The notes: a model not told the origin generated them from the sequence alone. A DNA stretch of 64,000 nucleotides from UBA1731 sp964440985 (GCA_964440985.1 CAYTWE010000003.1:9616-73615); one strand, 5' to 3'; shown: positions 17,601 through 26,195, numbered from the stretch's first letter. Numbers and translations: made by a program.

Positions 17601-18403
17601 ACGCCATCCGTAGTCTTTCCATACGTCACAAGCGTGTCGGCACGGGTTGCGTCAAGGCGGAGCGCGGCGGTCTTCAGCAGATCCTCAAGCGCATCATCGC
17701 TCTGCCCCTCGATCGTCAGAGTGCCGGCGGAAACCGTGAAGCGCGTCTCGTCACCCATGGTTGTGCCGACCTTCAATTCTCCGTCGCCAAGCTTGGACAC
17801 GGTGCCAGCCTGGTGGATTGCACCGAGTTCGGCGGATGTCCCTGCATCAGGAACACGCACATATGGACGGCACTTGGCGCCAAGTGTGCTCATGCGCGGA
17901 ACGTTTTCTTCAGTCGCCCTCAATTCGTAGATTGCCTGCGCTTCATCAGTCTCCCAGTAGCCGTCGAACGCAGAGGCGTCGGCCATCGAGAAAACACGCC
18001 GGAAGCGTGGCTGTCTGTATTGCGTGCTAAAGTTGGAATGCTTGATCGTCCACCGGTACGTATCCCATACGCCGCCCGTCGGTCCGATGCTCAGGATTGA
18101 GGGACTGACGGCCGGGTACTCCAGATATGTGTCCGCACCGCCACCTGAAAGCATACCGGTGAACACGGAACGGCGACGGCCGTCATACGCCAGAGCCGGG
18201 AACTTTACGTCGTGAGTACCGTTTGTCGGCGCAACCTCAAGCGCATTTCCGTTCTCATCAACCCAGTTTGCGGACACTCCCCAATGCCCATCCCTTCCCC
18301 ATACTCCGGTCTGGGACGCAACCTCGTTTGTCCAGATGGCGACATCTGCGTTCAGCGACATTCCGCCAAACGCCGCAGCGGCAAGACATGACAATGCTTT
18401 CAT
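14624..18403 (-). CDS. Giant secreted LamG-repeat protein with beta-strand C-terminal region
   Basis: 1259 residues with an N-terminal signal peptide (ALSCLAAAAFGGMSLNADVA). After an N-terminal beta region it has three tandem concanavalin/LamG-like units, starting about 245, 565 and 845. Each opens with a [LF]DA-x-x-AD or MDANDAG segment and a V-T-x-W-x-D strand, and each closes with a helix such as LTRAERVRIAQYLTRKW, LSDEEFRNTEAYLMDKW or LTPEERSELERRLMRKW. Between units lie short strands like those of autotransporter-associated repeats. The last 170 residues are Thr/Ser/Ala-rich beta strands ending in RLAPRGTVVVVR. It probably binds carbohydrate at the cell surface or outside the cell. AGGAG precedes the ATG at 18403. 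Confidence 0.85.
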   Translation of the reverse strand: MKALSCLAAAAFGGMSLNADVAIWTNEVASQTGVWGRDGHWGVSANWVDENGNALEVAPTNGTHDVKFPALAYDGRRRSVFTGMLSGGGADTYLEYPAVSPSILSIGPTGGVWDTYRWTIKHSNFSTQYRQPRFRRVFSMADASAFDGYWETDEAQAIYELRATEENVPRMSTLGAKCRPYVRVPDAGTSAELGAIHQAGTVSKLGDGELKVGTTMGDETRFTVSAGTLTIEGQSDDALEDLLKTAALRLDATRADTLVTYGKTTDGVAYQVVTNWHDANGNGNGGYQERYSSTSVYFHSYSHGAFISPVQSPTGLPLVDFGSHTTDGGRFGPSNCWLRLTQEISDPRAVFYAVQTPGGAPGCTILGTIGETGLAFLTERGDDGLFCTYWPADVARNGDIMVNGLPVSYEETKTIARTSLTNLNVISVAVKPGGKIGLIASERHYVSRSGGSRLGEVLVFTNELTRAERVRIAQYLTRKWVTGGAVEDANAVIVNSSAAAVSVPAGRTARVGMVSAKGGLLKKAGGGTLEVGVPSTLSDTAIDIEDGAIAFAAAQPVSVNAPADGAYVWMDANDAGKFTTETFEGDGRTFVTHWRDHRDDIDVTAVAISNAPPRMPWIVDDIGNGRGPGVNLGSRNDGTQSFFALPTWGDDGEYKTGGTRTDSDTYAGFIAFRFNLLSGNNLFGSSDMAMMRALGILLSNSYAHPQSPSAFWSVNGVAADPFEQIDVLRQTNDVIVVAFRSSVPLTVNSIAKDRKGEGQDASAGGIVVGEFITYHRPLSDEEFRNTEAYLMDKWLGVAHPAAATEVTVRSLTFAEGANAILDSDVPLAVSSMSGGNGTLVKRGGGDVTAAAAPDRIEVAEGSLSLSDSFETRAIFHFDASRADAFDSYTGDDGKTYVTCWKDASTNGIVASSMKLHPWLHYDTFVMTNPTLVQASMPDGQLRQVVDFGGYRNTETQQESGMDASSFYFAREEGGGDLAVRNVREIYVIQKCNEDGPAAHFIGNLNGGATNNGSVVYMRGSSAVFDCTYTSRSVQDGYLAIDRETVKASDRMPMGWHLMSVGATADTRVDAIMQDRNCNAGGGCVAEMIAFAFELTPEERSELERRLMRKWGIGDETAPEKSMESVNVAAGASLTLTADQRTSVSSIGGGGTLSAKDLSLAENGVMTFGWRSADDVDCLSVIGSLTFSGAVAVKVEVAEGAQITAGEWPLLTATGGVDGLDTASLSLEMNIPAKWSAGLSVKGGVLYLRLAPRGTVVVVR

Positions 18404-18425
18404 TTCGGCAATCTCCTCTCATCAA

Positions 18426-18440
18426 GGCGCTATTAGCGCC
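18426..18440 (-). promoter_or_regulatory. Perfect 6-bp hairpin in the leader of the LamG gene
   Basis: GGCGCT-ATT-AGCGCC is a perfect inverted repeat starting a few bases after the predicted transcription start and just before the Shine-Dalgarno of the 1259-residue protein. It could stabilise the 5' end of this long mRNA or bind a regulator. Confidence 0.45.
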
Positions 18441-18452
18441 AACAGGAGAAGT

Positions 18453-18480
18453 AAGATACCAAAAGCATTTTTTTTTTCAA
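18453..18480 (-). promoter_or_regulatory. Promoter of the LamG-repeat gene with A-tract spacer
   Basis: On the minus strand TTGAAA (18475-18480) and TATCTT (18453-18458, in the context TTGGTATCTTAC) are 16 bp apart. The start of the spacer is a run of ten A, beginning inside the -35. The same TGGTATCTTAC sequence occurs at the rpsP promoter. Confidence 0.6.
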
Positions 18481-18577
18481 GCACAAAATGCAAATATGAA
18501 AACGCCGTCAGGAACGCAACGGCATTTGCGGCGCAACGCAAAGCGGAACAGGTTCAGGAATGAGGGTTCAGCAATGC

Positions 18578-20260
18578 TCAATGCTGCAGACGCCGGGCGA
18601 TGGTGCGGTCTTCAAGCCACTCATCGCGAAGCGTCACATCCGCCGACGGCACGGCGGTGAGGTCGAACTGATACAGCGACTCGAATGCCTTTTTGCCGGA
18701 AAGACCTTGAAGAGTGAACACAAGTTTCCCGACTGACGCCGGACAGCGTCCACGCAGTTCGACAGTCCTGCCGCGATAGAGGTTCTTCAGGAGATGCGGA
18801 TACGTCTCCGCCTTGGTGTCTGCCGCGAACGTCACCCGGATGTCGGTAAGCACGGGATCGCGGAAAGCCGTGGCGAGAGCTTCAAGGTTGCGCCCCGAAT
18901 TGAACCTGAACCCGCTGTGGATGAACGATTCGCCACGATTGCCGCGTGTGAGGATTTCAATCAGCTCCTTGTTGGCCTCCTTCTTCACGCCGTACATGTA
19001 GACCGAAACGAGACCGTCGTTGAGTTTCGTGAAGCGGGACAGGATCTCTGCCGTGTCGCTCACTCCGGAGTTGGCGTCGCCGTCCGTCACGACAAGCGCG
19101 ATGAGAGGACGCGACGGATCACGGGGAAGTGTGAGGACGGAGCGGATCACGGAGAACACATCCGTCCTTCCGTGCGCCGTAAGCCGCGAAAGCCATCTGT
19201 CCGCCGCCTCGAACGAGGGTGCATCGCACTCGCGCCATTCGCGGAATGCGTACGAGAAGCGGTTGCGGAACGCAACGAGGTTGAACCTGTCGCCTGAGTT
19301 CAGGCAGGAGCGCAGGATCGATTTCGCCACTTCACGGCAGTTCTTGAGGCGATCCTTCCCGATGGAGCCGGAGGCGTCGATCAGTATCACGGCATCCTTC
19401 GGAACGACGGGCAGGGCGTCCATCCCGATCTTGGGGGCGAACGTCACCTTGAAGTAGCGCCATGCGGTGTCCGCCGGATCAACATACGTTGCAATGCCGC
19501 AGCTTACCGCATTTTCCGCAGGGGCGGCGTCCGGTACGGAAAGGAGCTGCCGCACCGCAGCCTTCTCCTTCTCGACAAAGCTCTCGCTGACCTCCTCCAT
19601 CACGCGATTGTCGAACTTGAACTCGACCTTCGGGGCGTCTCCCGCCGATCCAAGCCCGGCCATCGTCTTCACGCCCGAGCCTTCGCCACTGACATCGGAA
19701 AGGGAAAACATCGGCTCAGGCGCAGCGATCCCCGGCGCAGGAATGAACGAATCCATCTCGACAGGCGCGGCGACGGGAACGGCGAGCGCCGCCGCAGGCA
19801 CCGTTGGCGCTCGCGGAAATGCATCCGGCGAAACGGTGAACCCGGTATCGCGGACAGCCGCCGCATCAGGAATGGACGGACGCGGAAGCTCCGCCGGAGC
19901 GTCTACCGGACCGCTGATCACCTCAGGCATCGCCACTGCCGGCACAGAAGCAGGAATCTCGGAGACAGATATCGCCGAGGGAGCGGCCTCCGTTCCCACG
20001 CGCCCCACCTTCGGGGCTTCACGCGGCGCCGCCACGTCCGCTGCGGGCTCTGTTCTCGTCCTTTCCCTGAACGGATCGCCCTCGAAGCGCCTTACGGACA
20101 TCGGCGGGCGATGCGCACGCCGGGCCTCCATGTCCGCCGAGCCGGTGTGGCTCATCACGCGAGGCGCCACGAAGAACATCAGCGCTCCATGCAGCACGAG
20201 CGACACCGCAATCGCGGCAAGTATGAGATCGCCATGGTCGGAACTACTCTTCATCTCCAA
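18578..20260 (-). CDS. Membrane-anchored von Willebrand factor A domain protein
   Basis: 560 residues. A membrane helix at about 12-32 (ILAAIAVSLVLHGALMFFV) is followed by a roughly 180-residue Pro/Ala-rich stretch, similar in style to TonB-type periplasm-spanning regions. A VWA domain occupies about 285-460, with the MIDAS motif DASGS and the later T (RTDVFSV) and D (VVTDGDANSG) positions. A C-terminal beta domain follows. It probably binds a protein partner in the periplasm in a metal-dependent way. Its start overlaps the end of the TPR gene by 17 bp, so the two are translationally linked. Confidence 0.85.
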   Translation of the reverse strand: MEMKSSSDHGDLILAAIAVSLVLHGALMFFVAPRVMSHTGSADMEARRAHRPPMSVRRFEGDPFRERTRTEPAADVAAPREAPKVGRVGTEAAPSAISVSEIPASVPAVAMPEVISGPVDAPAELPRPSIPDAAAVRDTGFTVSPDAFPRAPTVPAAALAVPVAAPVEMDSFIPAPGIAAPEPMFSLSDVSGEGSGVKTMAGLGSAGDAPKVEFKFDNRVMEEVSESFVEKEKAAVRQLLSVPDAAPAENAVSCGIATYVDPADTAWRYFKVTFAPKIGMDALPVVPKDAVILIDASGSIGKDRLKNCREVAKSILRSCLNSGDRFNLVAFRNRFSYAFREWRECDAPSFEAADRWLSRLTAHGRTDVFSVIRSVLTLPRDPSRPLIALVVTDGDANSGVSDTAEILSRFTKLNDGLVSVYMYGVKKEANKELIEILTRGNRGESFIHSGFRFNSGRNLEALATAFRDPVLTDIRVTFAADTKAETYPHLLKNLYRGRTVELRGRCPASVGKLVFTLQGLSGKKAFESLYQFDLTAVPSADVTLRDEWLEDRTIARRLQH

Positions 20261-22028
20261 ACAGCTCCTTCAGGACGGTTTCGTAGCCCTTGGCCTTCAA
20301 CGCCTCCCCCTTTGCACGGCACACGTCAGCAAGCGCACGGTAGGCCTTTGCCCGCGCCTTCATGCCGTCCGGGCCGGAATTCCTCGAAACGGCGTCGGCA
20401 AGCGTCCTTTCCGCCGCATCATACTCGCCCTTCCGGCTTTCAAGCAGACCGAGCGCAAGCGCCGCCGCCGCGCCCTCCGCAGTGTCTGCCTTCACGGAGA
20501 ATGCACGGCGGTACGCAGCCATCGCCTCATCGTACCTCGCCAGACCTTCAAGCGACTGCCCCTCATACGCGGCGGCAATCTGCACGAATGACGGATCTCC
20601 GGAGCGCACCGCAAGCGCCCGGGCGCCGGTGAGCGCCGCCTGCCACTCGCCGCATCCGGCAAGCAGTTTCACGACTGCGGCGAGGTGCACGGCGGACATA
20701 CGTTCGGAAGCCCCCTTCGACAGCAGATCCACGTACCGCTTTGCCGCCGCGTCCGTGCGCCCCGCCTGCGCATCCGAATCCGCTATGATGAGATTCGCCT
20801 CGCGGGCCTGATCGAGCGACAGACCGAGCGCAAGCGCCTCCTTCAGCCTCGCGACGCCCTCTTCTCCATGTCCGAGACGGACGGCCGCGATTCCGCGCCA
20901 GTAGAGCGCTTCGTTCCGGCGAGGCAGGTTCGGAAACCGCTTCAGCGTCTCATCAAGCGCCAGCTCGCCCGCCGCCCAGTTCTCCCGCCTGAGGTCGGCA
21001 AGCGCATTCGCGAAAAGCGCTTCGCCGGTCGACGGATCGTCCGGCCACCGCTTCGCGATGCGGGCGTACTCAGCCCGCGCCTCGTCCGCCGCACCCGCCC
21101 TCTCGTGCGCCCACGCGAGGCGCAAGGCGTCCGCCGGCTTGTCCGACAGCGCCGCGGCCTGCTTCGCAGCCTGCACTGCGGCAGCCCAGTCGCCGCCTTT
21201 CACTGCGGCGTCGAACCGCGCCCGCTGTACGGGAAGCTCCGCAGCGGCGCGGTGCTTCCCCTGCGGATGCGCCTCGACGTACTTCGCGAACTCCGCAAGC
21301 CCCTGTTCGCGCCGATCCGTCGCCATAAGCGCCGCACCGCGCAGATATGCAAGATCGTCTGCCGTGGAATCGCCGCAGGCCTCAAGGCAGTCAGAGTATC
21401 TGCCCGAAAGGAATGCGCTCCAGGCGAACGGTACGCGGGCTTCTGCGGCGCGCTTGCCGTCCGGATGCTCTTTCACAAGACGTCCGAAAAGGATTGCCGC
21501 CTCCTTCCATCGCCTGTCTCCATACGCAAGCAGCGCGGCGACGTACGTCGCCTCCTCCGCGACGGACTTCCTCTGTGACATGGAAAGCTCGAGGAACAGT
21601 CCTGTGGCCTCGCGCCTGTCCGCCTTGCTGTCGCTCTTCGCCAGGATCAACGCCCGCTTCAGCTGCGCCAGCACTGCGCAGCTTCCCTTCGGATCAGTCT
21701 TCTCGCTCTCAAGGAGCATTGCGGCGTCGTTCCTTGCGCTCGCGACGCGATAGAGCGCAACCGCCCGCATCGGCTTCGGTATGTCCTTTCGAATAAGCCT
21801 CTCGTAGATCGGCAGAGCCTCTTCGCCCTTGCCGAGCGACTGGGAGCATTCCGCCATCCTGAACTCGATCTCCGCCGCATCGACCGTCTTCTCCGACTTC
21901 AGTGCGGCATACTCCTTCGCAGCCTCAGCGTATAGCCCCTTGGCGTACATCTTGTCCGCCATCCTGAGCCTGTCGGCGGGGGCCAAGGCAAGCGCAGCGG
22001 CAAAGAGCGTGGAGAGCGGAAACATCAT
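20244..22028 (-). CDS. Secreted tetratricopeptide repeat protein
   Basis: 594 residues with a signal peptide (MMFPLSTLFAAALALA). The mature protein is almost entirely tandem TPR helices, visible as repeated A-x-x-x-Y and G-x-x-x-x-A patterns (for example KMYAKGLYAEAAKEYAAL, GDWAAAVQAAKQAAALS, ARYDEAMAAYRRAFSV). TPR arrays scaffold protein complexes in the envelope. It is paired with a VWA protein directly downstream, like the TPR/VWA partners of Bat (Bacteroides aerotolerance) loci. Its ATG overlaps the MetX-MetW stop as ATGA (22025-22028). Confidence 0.85.
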   Translation of the reverse strand: MMFPLSTLFAAALALAPADRLRMADKMYAKGLYAEAAKEYAALKSEKTVDAAEIEFRMAECSQSLGKGEEALPIYERLIRKDIPKPMRAVALYRVASARNDAAMLLESEKTDPKGSCAVLAQLKRALILAKSDSKADRREATGLFLELSMSQRKSVAEEATYVAALLAYGDRRWKEAAILFGRLVKEHPDGKRAAEARVPFAWSAFLSGRYSDCLEACGDSTADDLAYLRGAALMATDRREQGLAEFAKYVEAHPQGKHRAAAELPVQRARFDAAVKGGDWAAAVQAAKQAAALSDKPADALRLAWAHERAGAADEARAEYARIAKRWPDDPSTGEALFANALADLRRENWAAGELALDETLKRFPNLPRRNEALYWRGIAAVRLGHGEEGVARLKEALALGLSLDQAREANLIIADSDAQAGRTDAAAKRYVDLLSKGASERMSAVHLAAVVKLLAGCGEWQAALTGARALAVRSGDPSFVQIAAAYEGQSLEGLARYDEAMAAYRRAFSVKADTAEGAAAALALGLLESRKGEYDAAERTLADAVSRNSGPDGMKARAKAYRALADVCRAKGEALKAKGYETVLKELFGDEE

Positions 22029-23881
22029 GCGGACACCGCCCCTCCGTCCGCCGCAGCGGACTTCACGCCGGCGTCTCCGGCCGGACGCTTCTTCGTTATT
22101 CGGGCGATTATGCGGGATGCTCCAAGATTCTTCAGCCCAAGAGCCAGAAGAAGCTTTCCGACGGGATGACGCGATTCAGCCTTCAGCTCCAGTATCTCGA
22201 TGCCCTCCTTCTCGCAAAGGCTGCGGAAGTCGTTTAGGGTTATGAGATGGATGTTTGGCGTGTCGTACCACTGGAACGGCAGCTGCTTCGAAATCGGAAG
22301 ATGCCCGCCAAGCCCGAGCGTAAGACGTATCCGGTACGCGGCGAAGTTCGGGAAGGAAACGATCGCCTCGTCCGCAAGGCGCAGCGCCTCGTGCAGAAGG
22401 CCTCGCGGATTCTTCACGACCTGCAGCGTCTCGGAGCAGATGGCCATGTCGTAGTGTCCATCCGGCACAAGCGATATGCCTTCGTCCGCATCCTCCCAGA
22501 GCAGCGTGTTCCCGTCCGCGACGGCCTCCTCGAATTCCGTCACGTCGATCTCCACGCCGTCGCCCGTGACGTTGCGCCTCTTCTTGAGCACGTTGAGAAG
22601 CGTTCCGTCGCCGCAGCCGATGTCTATCACGTGCGAGCCTTCGCGAACCATTGACAGCACAGCCGCGTACTGACGCTCCTGCGCCGGAGTGACGTCCGGT
22701 CTGCGCGTTCCGAGGAATCCTCCGACAAGTCGCGACAGATCGTCGATGTGCGTGAGAAACGCATCGTGTCCCGTGCCGATCTCAAGGTGGCAGTAGCTGA
22801 CCTCCTTGCCGCCGCGTATGAGAGACTCCACAATGTCGCGGGACTGCCAATCGGCGAAAAGGACGTCGCCGGAGAGCGACACGACGAGCGTCTTGCACGT
22901 CACGCGGGCACAGGCGGCGTCGAGCGATCCGCCGTACGGGGCGCTTGCGTCGAAAAGATCCATCGACCGCGTTATGTGCAGATAGCTGTTGGCGTCGAAG
23001 CGCTTGAGGAACTTGTCCGCCTGATACACAAGGTAGCTCTCTATCTGGAAGAACGTGCGGAAGTCGCGCACGCGCCTGTCCTGCATCTCCTTGGATTCCT
23101 CAAGCCAGTTCCTCTGGAGCTCGCGGTGGAACTTCTCCTGCAGCAGCTCGCGGGAGAGGTATGTGATGTGCGCAAGCTGACGCGCCGAGGCGAGGCCGCG
23201 CTTGGGGCCGCGTCCGTCGCCGATCTCGTAGTAGTCGCCGTTGTGCCAGTCCGGATCGTCCGTGATTGCGCTGCGCCCCACGACATCGTAGGCGAGAGCC
23301 TGCGTGTTGAGCGAAGCGGAGGATGCGATCACGCAGGCGCGGTCAGTCTCTCCCGGGCACCGCGTAATCCAGTCCATCACCTGCATTCCGCCGTAGCTTC
23401 CGCCTATCAGCGCAGCGAGATGCTTCACGCCGAGCTGCGCAAGCAGCATCCGGTAGACGTCCACGGCGTCCGAGAAGTCATAGCGCGGGAACGTGCTGCC
23501 GTACGGCTTGCCGGTGTCGGGATTGATGGACGACGGCCCGGTTGTTCCGCTGCATCCGCCGAGGACGTTTGCGCATATCACATGGTAGCGGTTCGTGTCT
23601 ATTGCCCGGCCCGGGCCGACCATGCCCTCCCACCAGCCACTCGGCTTCGTCTCGCCGGGACGCACCCCGGCGACATGTGCATCGCCGGTGAGGGCGTGGC
23701 AGATGAACACCACGTTGTCCCGCTCCGGCCGGATTGCCCCGCATTCCTCGTACGCAACGTCAATCTGCTTCAGCACCGCACCGGTGCGAAGCCTGAATCC
23801 GCCTTCAGGAAGCGTCAGCCGGAGGCTCTTCGCCTCGACCACGCCTACGCCGCCATGTCCATCCTTGTCCATTGCCGTCAT
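22025..23881 (-). CDS. metXW: Homoserine O-acyltransferase MetX fused to MetW methyltransferase-like domain
   Basis: 618 residues. Residues 1-395 are MetX, an alpha/beta hydrolase with nucleophile Ser162 in GGSYGGMQ and the triad partners Asp339 (SGDVLFADW) and His372 (GTGHDAFL). It acylates homoserine in methionine synthesis. Residues 405-618 match MetW, a SAM-methyltransferase fold (VIDIGCGDGTLL, YDMAICSETLQVV, FPNFAAYRIR) often encoded next to metX and thought to support MetX. Here both are one polypeptide. The start at 23881 overlaps the esterase stop as ATGA. Whether acetyl- or succinyl-CoA is used cannot be decided by eye. Confidence 0.92.
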   Translation of the reverse strand: MTAMDKDGHGGVGVVEAKSLRLTLPEGGFRLRTGAVLKQIDVAYEECGAIRPERDNVVFICHALTGDAHVAGVRPGETKPSGWWEGMVGPGRAIDTNRYHVICANVLGGCSGTTGPSSINPDTGKPYGSTFPRYDFSDAVDVYRMLLAQLGVKHLAALIGGSYGGMQVMDWITRCPGETDRACVIASSASLNTQALAYDVVGRSAITDDPDWHNGDYYEIGDGRGPKRGLASARQLAHITYLSRELLQEKFHRELQRNWLEESKEMQDRRVRDFRTFFQIESYLVYQADKFLKRFDANSYLHITRSMDLFDASAPYGGSLDAACARVTCKTLVVSLSGDVLFADWQSRDIVESLIRGGKEVSYCHLEIGTGHDAFLTHIDDLSRLVGGFLGTRRPDVTPAQERQYAAVLSMVREGSHVIDIGCGDGTLLNVLKKRRNVTGDGVEIDVTEFEEAVADGNTLLWEDADEGISLVPDGHYDMAICSETLQVVKNPRGLLHEALRLADEAIVSFPNFAAYRIRLTLGLGGHLPISKQLPFQWYDTPNIHLITLNDFRSLCEKEGIEILELKAESRHPVGKLLLALGLKNLGASRIIARITKKRPAGDAGVKSAAADGGAVSA

Positions 23882-25245
23882 TCCGTCCATCCGTTGTCCG
23901 TCAGCGAGAACGCCTGGTGCTTCTCCGGCGGCACGTATCCGTGCGTGGAGCCTTGCACCCAGTTTATCTTCTTCGCGCAGGGAATGTTGTTGTAAAGTAT
24001 CGCAACGCCGCTTGGCGGACAGCAGTAGTCGCCAAGCCCTGCGCGTGTGATCTCCACGCGGCAGTTCTTCGATATGCGCTTCGCGAGGTTCACCGGGTCG
24101 TAGTAGCGGAGAGCCGGCGTCTCGTGAATGTACCAGCCGTCGATTACGCGCTTCAGCGTATCGCGTCCGCCGATGTCGCAGTTCCACGGGATCGACGGTT
24201 TCGCCGAAGTGACGTCACCGTCAAGCCCGGCCGCCCATATGGACTGCATTCCGCCCATCGATCCGCCGCTGACCTCCAGGTTCTTCCCGTCCCATTCGGG
24301 GAGCGTCTTGAGCCATTCGAGCGCCCGCATTATCCTGTACGTGTAGCCGCTGAAATAGCACGTCTCAGGATCCGCGTTCTGCTTGTCGTCGAAGCCGAAT
24401 GTGCGTCCGCCGGAGCATATCGACCGGAAGAACTCGTCGTAGTATTCCGGCTCGCGCCCCAGTTCATAGCCGTGCGGCGAGAAGTTGAAGCATATGCGGC
24501 CGCCGTAGACGATGGGCGACACAACATGACCCTTGTTGGGGTAGCCATGCCCGTACCCGTGGAAGAACACGCTGATCGGATATTTTCCAGGCTTCTTCGG
24601 AACGGAAAGGTAGCCTGTTGACGGACGCGGCCCCGCACACTTTATGGACACGGCGAACACGTTTGCGCCCTTTGCGTAATCCTTCAGTTCCTTGCGCTCC
24701 GCCTCAAGCGGCACCTTCGCAAGCCGCGTCCGCCGCCGCGCCCAGAAGGCATCGAAGTCGGCCGGCTCCGGAACGCTCTGCAGCGTAGACACATCCACAC
24801 CTGCGCTGCCGTCGAAGAACACGCGCTTGTCCATCTGCTCAAACGCATTGAGAGCCCTCTTGCCCTCCGGCGTGTTCGGATCGCCGCGGAAACTCTTGCG
24901 GTAGGATTTGCCGTCCTTGCCCACGACTTCGGCGAGAAGACGCACGAAACCGGGCTTGTCAAGCTTCGTCTTGATGACGAGCGGTTCGGTCAGGGAAGCC
25001 GGAACCTTGCCGCTCTCCACGACGCCGTCGTCGCCATGACGGATCCACGACACGAAATACGTATCTGGCGGAAGAGTCTTTGCTCCCTGAAGGCGGAGCG
25101 TGAACACGATAGGCTCGCCCGGCCTGTAGTCTATGGCACGTTCCTTGTCTGTGTCGCCGTGCAGCACGGCCTCATCCAGTTCCCCGGCGGCAAACGCCGC
25201 GAACGATACGGCAAACGCCGCCGCAAAAGCAACAAGCATCCTCAT
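23878..25245 (-). CDS. Secreted carbohydrate esterase, family 7 / acetyl xylan esterase type
   Basis: 455 residues. A signal peptide (MRMLVAFAAAFAVSFAAFAAG) is followed by a roughly 140-residue N-terminal beta domain and a CE7/AXE1 alpha/beta hydrolase domain. Catalytic residues appear as Ser329 in GGSMGG, Asp406 in GLGDYCCPPSG and His435 in QGSTHGYVPPE, with the CE7-type CPPS after the aspartate. It should remove acetyl groups from plant or host glycans outside the cytoplasm. It is the first gene of an unusual operon with MetX-MetW, TPR and VWA genes. The promoter is TATTCT at 25278-25283 in the context TGTGCTATTCT. Confidence 0.88.
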   Translation of the reverse strand: MRMLVAFAAAFAVSFAAFAAGELDEAVLHGDTDKERAIDYRPGEPIVFTLRLQGAKTLPPDTYFVSWIRHGDDGVVESGKVPASLTEPLVIKTKLDKPGFVRLLAEVVGKDGKSYRKSFRGDPNTPEGKRALNAFEQMDKRVFFDGSAGVDVSTLQSVPEPADFDAFWARRRTRLAKVPLEAERKELKDYAKGANVFAVSIKCAGPRPSTGYLSVPKKPGKYPISVFFHGYGHGYPNKGHVVSPIVYGGRICFNFSPHGYELGREPEYYDEFFRSICSGGRTFGFDDKQNADPETCYFSGYTYRIMRALEWLKTLPEWDGKNLEVSGGSMGGMQSIWAAGLDGDVTSAKPSIPWNCDIGGRDTLKRVIDGWYIHETPALRYYDPVNLAKRISKNCRVEITRAGLGDYCCPPSGVAILYNNIPCAKKINWVQGSTHGYVPPEKHQAFSLTDNGWTE

Positions 25246-25277
25246 GTCCGGTTCTCCCCTTTTCTTTTAAGGCGCAT

Positions 25278-25310
25278 AGAATAGCACATTCCGCGTCTTT
25301 TTGCTATACT
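25278..25310. promoter_or_regulatory. Divergent promoter region between the CE7 esterase and nnrD
   Basis: A minus -10, TATTCT (25278-25283, TGTGCTATTCT), drives the esterase operon. A plus -10, TATACT (25305-25310), lies 10 bp before the nnrD ATG at 25321. The two hexamers are 21 bp apart, so the polymerases would compete. The nnrD leader would be about 4 nt, in effect leaderless. Confidence 0.55.
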
Positions 25311-25320
25311 CTACAGCCGT

Positions 25321-26166
25321 ATGCAGATACCCGAATCAATTTGCGGAGCTTTTCCGCGAAGACCTGTCGACTCGAACAAGTATTCCGTCGGAACCGTCAC
25401 CGTCGTAGGCGGCTCAAGCCATTTCATCCACGCACCTGTGATATGTGGACTTGGCGCCCGCGCCGCCGGAGCCGGACTTGTGCACCTCGTGGTGCCGGAC
25501 GCCTCGCGCATTGCAGCCGGTTCGCTTGTGCCGGAGGCCACGTTCATGAAGCAGACAGCCACTTGCGTTCCGCCACGCGCCGACACCACCGTGATCGGCA
25601 TGGGGCTTGGCGTAACGCAGACTGCGGAGATGCTTGTCTCCCGTCTGCTCTCCGGCTCCAAGGGACGCTTCGTGCTCGATGCGGATGCCCTCACGATCCT
25701 CTCCAACTGGTACGCACAAAAGCCGATAAACCTCCCCGTGATAGAGGGGCAGTCGCTGATCCTCACGCCACACGCCGGCGAGGCCGCAAGGCTGCTGGCC
25801 TGCACGGCGGACGACATTCTCGCCGACCGCGCATCCGCCGCAAAACGCATAGTGGAGCGCTACCACGCAATCTGCGTACTCAAGGGCGCACACACCATCG
25901 TCACCGAACCGGGCGGCCGTACCTTCGTGTGCGACGCCGGAAATCCGTTCATGGCGATGGGCGGAATGGGAGATCTGCTTTCAGGCGTGATCGCCGCCCG
26001 CTGGGCGTACATAAAGGATGCGTACCTCGCCGCCTGCTCGGCGGTATGGCTGCACGCCGCAGCATCGGACGCAATCGTGAACGCAGAAGCGCCAGGCGAC
26101 CCGTCGATCGTCAACACGGCCGCAAAGATCGGCTCGCTGCGCGTCGAGATAGAGCGAAACAGATGA
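25321..26166 (+). CDS. nnrD: ADP-dependent (S)-NAD(P)H-hydrate dehydratase
   Basis: 281 residues of the ribokinase-like NnrD/YjeF C-terminal family. Visible motifs are KYSVGTVTVVGGS near the start, GAGLVHLV, LDADAL at 120-125, TPHAGE, VLKGAHTIV and the GGMGDLLSG nucleotide-binding loop. The enzyme repairs damaged NADHX/NADPHX using ADP. The N-terminal NnrE epimerase domain found in fused YjeF proteins is absent. It lies between two minus-strand operons with its own, nearly leaderless promoter. Confidence 0.93.
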   Translation: MQIPESICGAFPRRPVDSNKYSVGTVTVVGGSSHFIHAPVICGLGARAAGAGLVHLVVPDASRIAAGSLVPEATFMKQTATCVPPRADTTVIGMGLGVTQTAEMLVSRLLSGSKGRFVLDADALTILSNWYAQKPINLPVIEGQSLILTPHAGEAARLLACTADDILADRASAAKRIVERYHAICVLKGAHTIVTEPGGRTFVCDAGNPFMAMGGMGDLLSGVIAARWAYIKDAYLAACSAVWLHAAASDAIVNAEAPGDPSIVNTAAKIGSLRVEIERNR

Positions 26167-26195
26167 CGCACCGGCGGATCTCCGCCGCGCACCGT

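Noticed and set aside
18468..18477. T10 run as a terminator for the VWA gene
   Set aside because: On the minus strand, where the gene is read, this is an A-run, and no hairpin precedes it. It lies in the spacer of the LamG promoter.
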